Below are positions 59,068 to 64,000 of a DNA stretch of 64,000 nt, piece after piece. The stretch spans positions 496,001-560,000 of the forward strand of contig JAGFBZ010002028.1 of the NCBI GenBank assembly GCA_018398805.1, written 5' to 3'. Position numbers and translations under genes: made by a program. The stretch comes from Hirundichthys speculiger (taxonomy: Eukaryota > Chordata > Actinopteri > Beloniformes > Exocoetidae). The notes under the pieces were generated by a model. That model worked only from the letters and a program-made list of their open reading frames with translations, did no database searches and was not told where the DNA came from. Position 1 is the first letter of the stretch, and each line of letters opens with the position of its first letter.

Positions 59068-59736
59068 ATGACCAGGGGTGCTGGGACGTGTTGGCAGCAA
59101 GAAGATGACGACGGCTTCCAAATCTGGCTAGAGCCCCCCCGCGACCACCAAAAGCCATTCACCGACTCAGAGAGGGCGCAGAGATGGCGACTGTCCTTGG
59201 CATCCCTCTTGTTCCTCACCATCCTCCTCTCTGATCACCTGTGGTTCTGCGCCGAGGCCAAACTGTCGCGGACCCGGGACAGGTCGGCGCCCCCCCGCCC
59301 CCACTCAGCACACAGCAGCCTCAGAGAAGAAACCCGCGCTATTTTTCTAGGAAACTCCACCAAACATTTGTGGCGGCTGGAAACTTGCCAGGATAGTTTG
59401 TCCCGCGGCTGCTTCGCTTCCGCGGACGCGGATGAGCTGTGCGAGGAGCTTTCCGTCCGGGAGGGGACGCGGGCTGTGAACATGAGCGGTTTGTACCTTT
59501 CCTTTTGTGACTCCTACTCCCTGCTGGATCTGTTCCACGGGCCCGCGAGCCCGGACAACCTGAACTGCAGCCTGGCCGCGCTGGGCGACGGCGACGCGGC
59601 CAGGTGCGGCGAGTGCGTCCAGGCGTACCAGCGCTACGACCAGCACGCCCAGGAGAAGTACGACGACTTCGAGCTCCTCACGCACAAATACGAGCCGGGG
59701 GCATATTCGGTGAGGACGTGCATGGAGCGCTGCAAG
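59068..59736 (+). CDS. nalf1: NALCN channel auxiliary factor 1, first coding exon (partial gene)
   Basis: NALF1 (FAM155A) is a membrane glycoprotein that assembles with the NALCN sodium-leak channel, UNC79 and UNC80 and is needed for its surface expression in neurons. The 223 codons start MTRGAGTCWQQ; the family begins MTRGA, so the ATG at 59068 is chosen over an upstream in-frame GTG. A hydrophobic segment at about residues 42-62 (RLSLASLLFLTILLSDHLWF) is the first membrane span. The extracellular part has paired cysteines, WRLETC, LYLSFCDSYSLLDLF, LNCSL and YQRYDQHAQEKYDDFE, all typical of the family. Three N-glycosylation sequons (NST, NMS, NCS) are visible. The exon ends CMERCK at AAG|GTAGGC, phase 0. 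The long polyglutamine-rich stretch of mammalian NALF1 is absent. Remaining exons lie beyond the window. Confidence 0.93.
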
Positions 59737-59740
59737 GTAG

Positions 59741-59743
<3 letters not shown>

Positions 59744-59773
<30 letters not shown>
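59744..59773. repeat. GA microsatellite next to the nalf1 splice donor
   Basis: Fifteen GA units beginning 7 bases into the intron. Confidence 0.95.
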
Positions 59774-59776
<3 letters not shown>

Positions 59777-60337
59777 TAATAATAGAAAAAAAAACTAGGG
59801 GGAGGGAGATTGAAGGGGTGATGTGGTGGCCATCTGTTGATTTGGGCCCGGATAGATGCCACTTTTGGCTCTCCTGCTCTAGTCGCCATGGAGACGGATG
59901 ACAGATTCAAGGAGACTCCAGGCTCCATTCATCTACTCATTGTGTTAAGGCCCCGTGCTACTGTACAGATGGAGGCCCCGTCTCCCTGTTTGACCATAAA
60001 GATGGTATTCTTGAGCTCGTGATCCGCCATCGATTACCTCGACGAGGCCAGTCTTTAGCTCGTAACACAGTCTTTAAAAGAGAGACTGATAGCTTCGGCA
60101 AACAACGCTTTGCCCGCCAGGTGCTCGTCTACTCCACATCGAGAGCGTTTCATTAAAGTCAAGAGGTGGTTTCCCTGCCTAATGTGCCGGAAGTCTTTTT
60201 CCGCCTCGGCTCATGTTTGCTCACCAGCGGGCCCGCACGTAGGCCTCGCCTCGGCCAGGCTGGGGGCCCCCGCTGTTTACTTGTCTTGCACTGTTTACCA
60301 GCTCATGACAGAAGCAAGTGGTTTGAGCTGCGTTTTG

Positions 60338-60395
60338 GTACCGCGGACAGCTCCAAGCTCCGTTCAGTACCGCGGACAGCTCCAAGCTCCAAGCT
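60338..60395. repeat. 29-bp tandem duplication
   Basis: GTACCGCGGACAGCTCCAAG begins at 60338 and again at 60367. A further AAGCTCC copy follows. Confidence 0.75.
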
Positions 60396-62572
60396 CCACG
60401 GGCAGCGCCGGCGCTGTCCTTGGTGCTGAATGGCGCTAAACCCCCGCTCCATTCACAGAAGCCCTGGCCAATCCCAGATGGCCTCCATTCACCCAACCAG
60501 TGGCAGACACATGCATAGACGACGAGGAAAAAAAAAAACAACTTATCAAGCCATCTGCCCTCTGTTTAAATTCAACGCAGTTCCACTCAGTTTGCAAAAA
60601 TATTTAAAAAAATTTTTTTAAATTGAAAGGCAAAATAGTTCAATTTTGTGAGTTTATATACTTATTTTATTTTATAATCTCTTTCTCCTTGTATGTTATC
60701 ATCCTAGAAAAGACAGCATGTCTAAATAGTAATAACTTAACTCTAATAATCAATGAGCTCCATATAAAAGCTTACACACAACTCCTTGAGTAGTCTAAGG
60801 AGCTTTGCTGCCCTTTTTTTTTTGCACAAGAAATCATGCTTTATATTTTGATGTCTAATGATTTTTGCAGTTTCCAGTTTGAATTCACTTGATGCATATT
60901 TAAATCCCAGCTTGAATATTTGCTGTTTTTTGTGGCATTCAAAATCATTTTGAGCTTTTTGGAACAGAAAAAGGCAAATGAAAACAGCACCTTGACATGT
61001 TGGTATTGTTGACATTTCATGGAGTGGACAAGTATAACCATTCTGTAACGAAAAATAAAAGCATTTTAAAAGAATGCTGGGACATATAAGCCACTGAGAA
61101 CTGCTCCCACTGATGTCATCTAAAGCTACCTGAGCTACACTCCAGCTTCCTTCCTTTGCTGAGCTGAGTACAGCACATGATTTCATGTTTTTATCCACCA
61201 CCCGTCTCTGCTCATTCTCCATTTGTTGGAAAACAGTCATTTAGCAAGACTGTTAATTCTTTAAAAGTAACCATTATCCTTCACCTGCTTGATTATAGGT
61301 TTTCAAGAGGTCGGGTATAAGTTGCAGGAAAGAGCAGCATGACTCAAACAATTATGTGGAGCCCTGGTGGAGTAAGTGGCCACCTGCTTTGGAGAAACCT
61401 GGCAGTTTAAGTTACGTGCTGGCTCAGGCAAGCCTTAGTGTTTTTTATGTGTGATTATAGCACACTCAGGCACTAGAAGCGGGCACCAGAGGACGATCTC
61501 TGACATTTTGAGGGCACGTATTTGACACAGAGAGCTGTGTTTGCTGTGCAGGGGTATCTCCAGTGGTCCGCGGGTGGTGCTTTGATTCCTGTAGCCTGAG
61601 GTGGATCATCACACAGCCGACACAGTCGGTGTACTGTTCCTCACTTTGGGATCAGCTGACTCTGAGAGCCTGCCACTCATCTCAACAGCAGGGCTGAGCT
61701 CGAAATATTGAAACCAGGTCTCATTTTCCAGCTTTCTCTTTTGAACAAAAATGTAAAATCAATTTATAGTTTTACAGGAAACAATGAAGCTTCTGAAGAA
61801 GACTGTAGGGTGTCATCATTTAATGTATTTCCTAGCTGTGATAATGATAGTTTAAAAGTATAATTCTGGCCTATTAAAATGAGTCATGGTTAAGTTTGCA
61901 GATGTGTGATATTCAGTCCTGGAGTACTACAGGTACTCCTGATAGTTTTTCAGGCTTGACCATGGCATACTGCTGATATACTCAGCATAATTAGGAACAA
62001 GAAAAGGTTCACACCGATCTCCTTCTCACTCAGAGTATTTAAGTGCCTGAGGTGGGAGTGAAATAGACAAGAAGAAGAAGAAAAGTCTGACACCTTCCAA
62101 TTATCCAGTTAATATCTGACTCCAGTCGTGTTCTGGGGCAGAGAAGCTCTGACATTTTGCCGGGTAGCTGAATTTTGAGTTTTTTTTTTCTCTCTGCTAT
62201 CAATAAATCTGTATGTTATTTATTCTATAACTGAGTAGCTTGCTGGCTTAAAATAAAAATTGATTATCAGAGCTTCTCAGGATCCAAAGCCATGACTTCA
62301 ACTGGCCTGTGATTTATGTTTATATTTAAACCGCTGGTTAACCTTAATTTGGAAAGAAGCTGTCATGAAAGACGAAGGAGGCAGCAGTTTTTATACATTT
62401 AGGAAGCTGCTAACTGGGCAGTTCTGCCCAAGGAGGCCATAAAAGGACACCAAAATGATCCATAGAAAACAAACAAACCAAAAGAAAACAATCTTTTTTT
62501 TATTGACTATTTTCTGAATTAAAATCTAAGTCATTTTTGTACAAAATGTCAAATCTTTGTCAGGTAGAACTA

Positions 62573-62938
62573 CAGTCATGGAAAAAATTATTAGACCACC
62601 ATTTTTTCTTCACTTTCTTGTTTATTTTAATACCTGGTACCACTAAACATCATCATGTGACTAAAACAGACAGAAAAGAAAACACTGAATGCATAAAAGC
62701 AGTGTTTTTGGCAGTACAACGCCATAGCTATTGATGTAAAAACTTAAGTGATTTAGGTTATAATCAGGAAAACCATGGAAAATGGTAAGGTATCAGCTCT
62801 TAAATAAAACTCTTATGAGCAATCTTTGTGGTTATCATTATGTTTGTCCAAACAAATGTACCTTTAGTTGTACCAGGCATTAAAATGAACAAGAAACTGA
62901 AGAAAACAAGGGTGGTCTAATAATTTTTTCCATGACTG
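62573..62938. mobile_element. Tc1/mariner MITE with long terminal inverted repeats, copy 2 (366 bp)
   Basis: The ends are the same as at 44961-45325, flanked by TA (62571-62572, 62939-62940). It differs from copy 1 by six transitions and one inserted T, about 98% identity. It sits directly against a decayed Tc1-like transposon. Confidence 0.9.
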
Positions 62939-62940
62939 TA

Positions 62941-63960
62941 CTTAAAAATTACGGTCAAATCCTGAAGCATTTGGACAGATGGTTTATTTAGTCCTTATAC
63001 ACCACTATAATGGATTAGAAACAAAACAATAAAGACATGATTAAAGTGTAGATGTTCTGCTTTGAGATGCTTCACAAAAATATGGCAGCGCATTTATGCA
63101 TTTATCAAATGGATAACTGACTGAAAAGAAGCTGAATAGCCAGGTGTGGTCAATTTCTTCATTATGAAGTCCAAGGAGATCTCAGTAAAAGTGAAGAAGG
63201 GCATCATTAGGTTGGAAAAACAAACGTCTATATGGGAGACAGCAAGTCAGAAGACCTCTGAAGACAGATTTCTTGTTGAAGAAAAAACAACAACAACATC
63301 AACAGAAATCAAGAATGCTTTGGGGAAGGTAGATGTATCATAGTCAGAATCTACGATCAAGAAACACCTGCATGAATGCAAATACAGATAATTTACAACA
63401 GGGTGCAAACCACTGGTAAGATTCAAGAACAGATAGGAAAAAAATCAGATTATTTGAACAGATGAAACCAAAGTATCAGAATGCTGGAAAGAGAAAAGTA
63501 TGGAGAAGAAAAAAAAAAAAACAAGTTTTGCATATACAGTAACTCTGTATAGTACTATATACATAGTACATAGTATATAGTACTATGTATAAAACAATGC
63601 TTTCTGCTCACATTCAACCAAATACTCCATAAGTGACGGGGCAATGCCTTCACAGTGCAGATGGATAATGACCCTAAACATACTGCAGAAACAACTTCTC
63701 AAAAGCAAATAAATCAAATATTTTTAAATGGCTGAGTCAGTCACCCGATTTCAGCCCAGTTGAGCGTGTTTCTGAAGACAAAACTGAAGGCCAGAAACCA
63801 AGCAGTAGCTGAACGTGGTGGCAGCGAAGGCCCTGAAAAGCATCTCCAGGGAGGAAACTCTGAATATGGTGATGCCCACTGGTTCCAAACCTCAGGCAGT
63901 CGTTGATGATAAAGGATTTTCACCCAAGTATCAAAAGTATGGTTCTTACCTCTTAAAGCT
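62941..63960 (+). pseudogene. Decayed Tc1-like transposon with transposase remnant
   Basis: MDNDPKHT (63661-63684) and WLSQSPDFSPVE (63729-63764) are the second-Asp and final-Glu motifs of a Tc1-type DDE domain, but they lie in different frames, so at least one frameshift separates them. Upstream pieces are broken by stops. The family differs from the copy at 20400. The left end probably begins near 62941; the right end is close to or beyond 63960. Confidence 0.7.
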
Positions 63961-64000
63961 GGAAGTAGACACTTTGATCAGATCTGGATTGTTTTATTTC

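Larger units (their letters stand above)
59737..64000 (+). other. nalf1: nalf1 intron 1 (continues past window)
   Basis: The donor GTAGGC is at 59737. No second exon (family sequence beginning IVYKAW as I recall it) occurs in the window, consistent with the very large first intron of this gene in other vertebrates. It holds a GA microsatellite, a 29-bp duplication near 60338-60395, GC-rich sequence to about 60450, AT-rich sequence beyond, a Tc1 MITE and a decayed Tc1-like copy. Open frames inside it show no recognisable domain. Confidence 0.75.

Noticed and set aside
59347..59928. 193-codon minus-strand frame opposite nalf1 exon 1
   Set aside because: It is the mirror of a GC-rich coding exon and runs through the GA microsatellite.
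60743..61240. 165-codon minus-strand frame in the nalf1 intron
   Set aside because: AT-rich intron sequence, no domain, and no supporting signals.

Overview
This is vertebrate, almost certainly teleost, nuclear DNA. Coding exons are sparse and conserved, and introns and intergenic DNA are AT-rich. The window is full of fish-type DNA-transposon remnants (hAT-like, Tc1/mariner, piggyBac-like MITEs), microsatellites and two large tandem arrays. I see no bacterial, organellar or CRISPR features. All coordinates, periods and identities were counted by hand.

Three genes are supported, all on the + strand. (1) irs2, 3' end: the window opens inside the phosphotyrosine-rich tail. A 93-bp intron splits this coding region, a ~9.1-kb intron (1293-10385) follows, and the last exon carries the final codon, the stop and a ~2.7-kb 3' UTR ending near 13080. 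(2) lig4 (DNA ligase IV), 48641-51515, with a 142-bp intron and two single-base frame disruptions. (3) nalf1 (FAM155A), first coding exon 59068-59736, with a CpG-rich promoter/5' UTR from about 58.5 kb; its first intron runs off the window. In mammals IRS2, LIG4 and NALF1 lie in this order and share one orientation on the human 13q33 block. MYO16, TNFSF13B and ABHD13, which lie between IRS2 and LIG4 there, were not found here.

Layout: 1-13.1 kb irs2 tail, intron and 3' UTR, with a nested hAT-in-piggyBac-like insertion and a 714-bp MITE in the intron. 13.1-30.3 kb gene-free: hAT-like element, LTR-like block, deleted Tc1 copy, perfect CTCF-type motifs, overlapping hairpins. 30.3-32.3 kb a ~2-kb CpG-dense 15-bp minisatellite with higher-order periods. 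32.3-48.6 kb gene-free: second copy of the 714-bp MITE, a long-TIR Tc1 MITE, a perfect 20-bp hairpin and a GC-rich candidate promoter. 48.6-52 kb lig4. 52-56.3 kb possible enhancer sequence plus repeat fragments. 56.3-58.4 kb a ~313-bp satellite array ending about 100 bp before the nalf1 CpG island. 59.7-64 kb nalf1 intron 1, with a second near-identical Tc1 MITE and a decayed Tc1-like transposase.

The genes are not a functional pathway: IRS2 is an insulin/IGF docking protein, LIG4 seals breaks in non-homologous end joining, and NALF1 is an ER/membrane partner of the NALCN sodium-leak channel. Their proximity is ancestral synteny. I did not find a convincing new biological system. The most unusual things are the two tandem arrays, the recently moved MITE pair, the excess of CTCF-type motifs, and the small introns and frame breaks in otherwise conserved genes.
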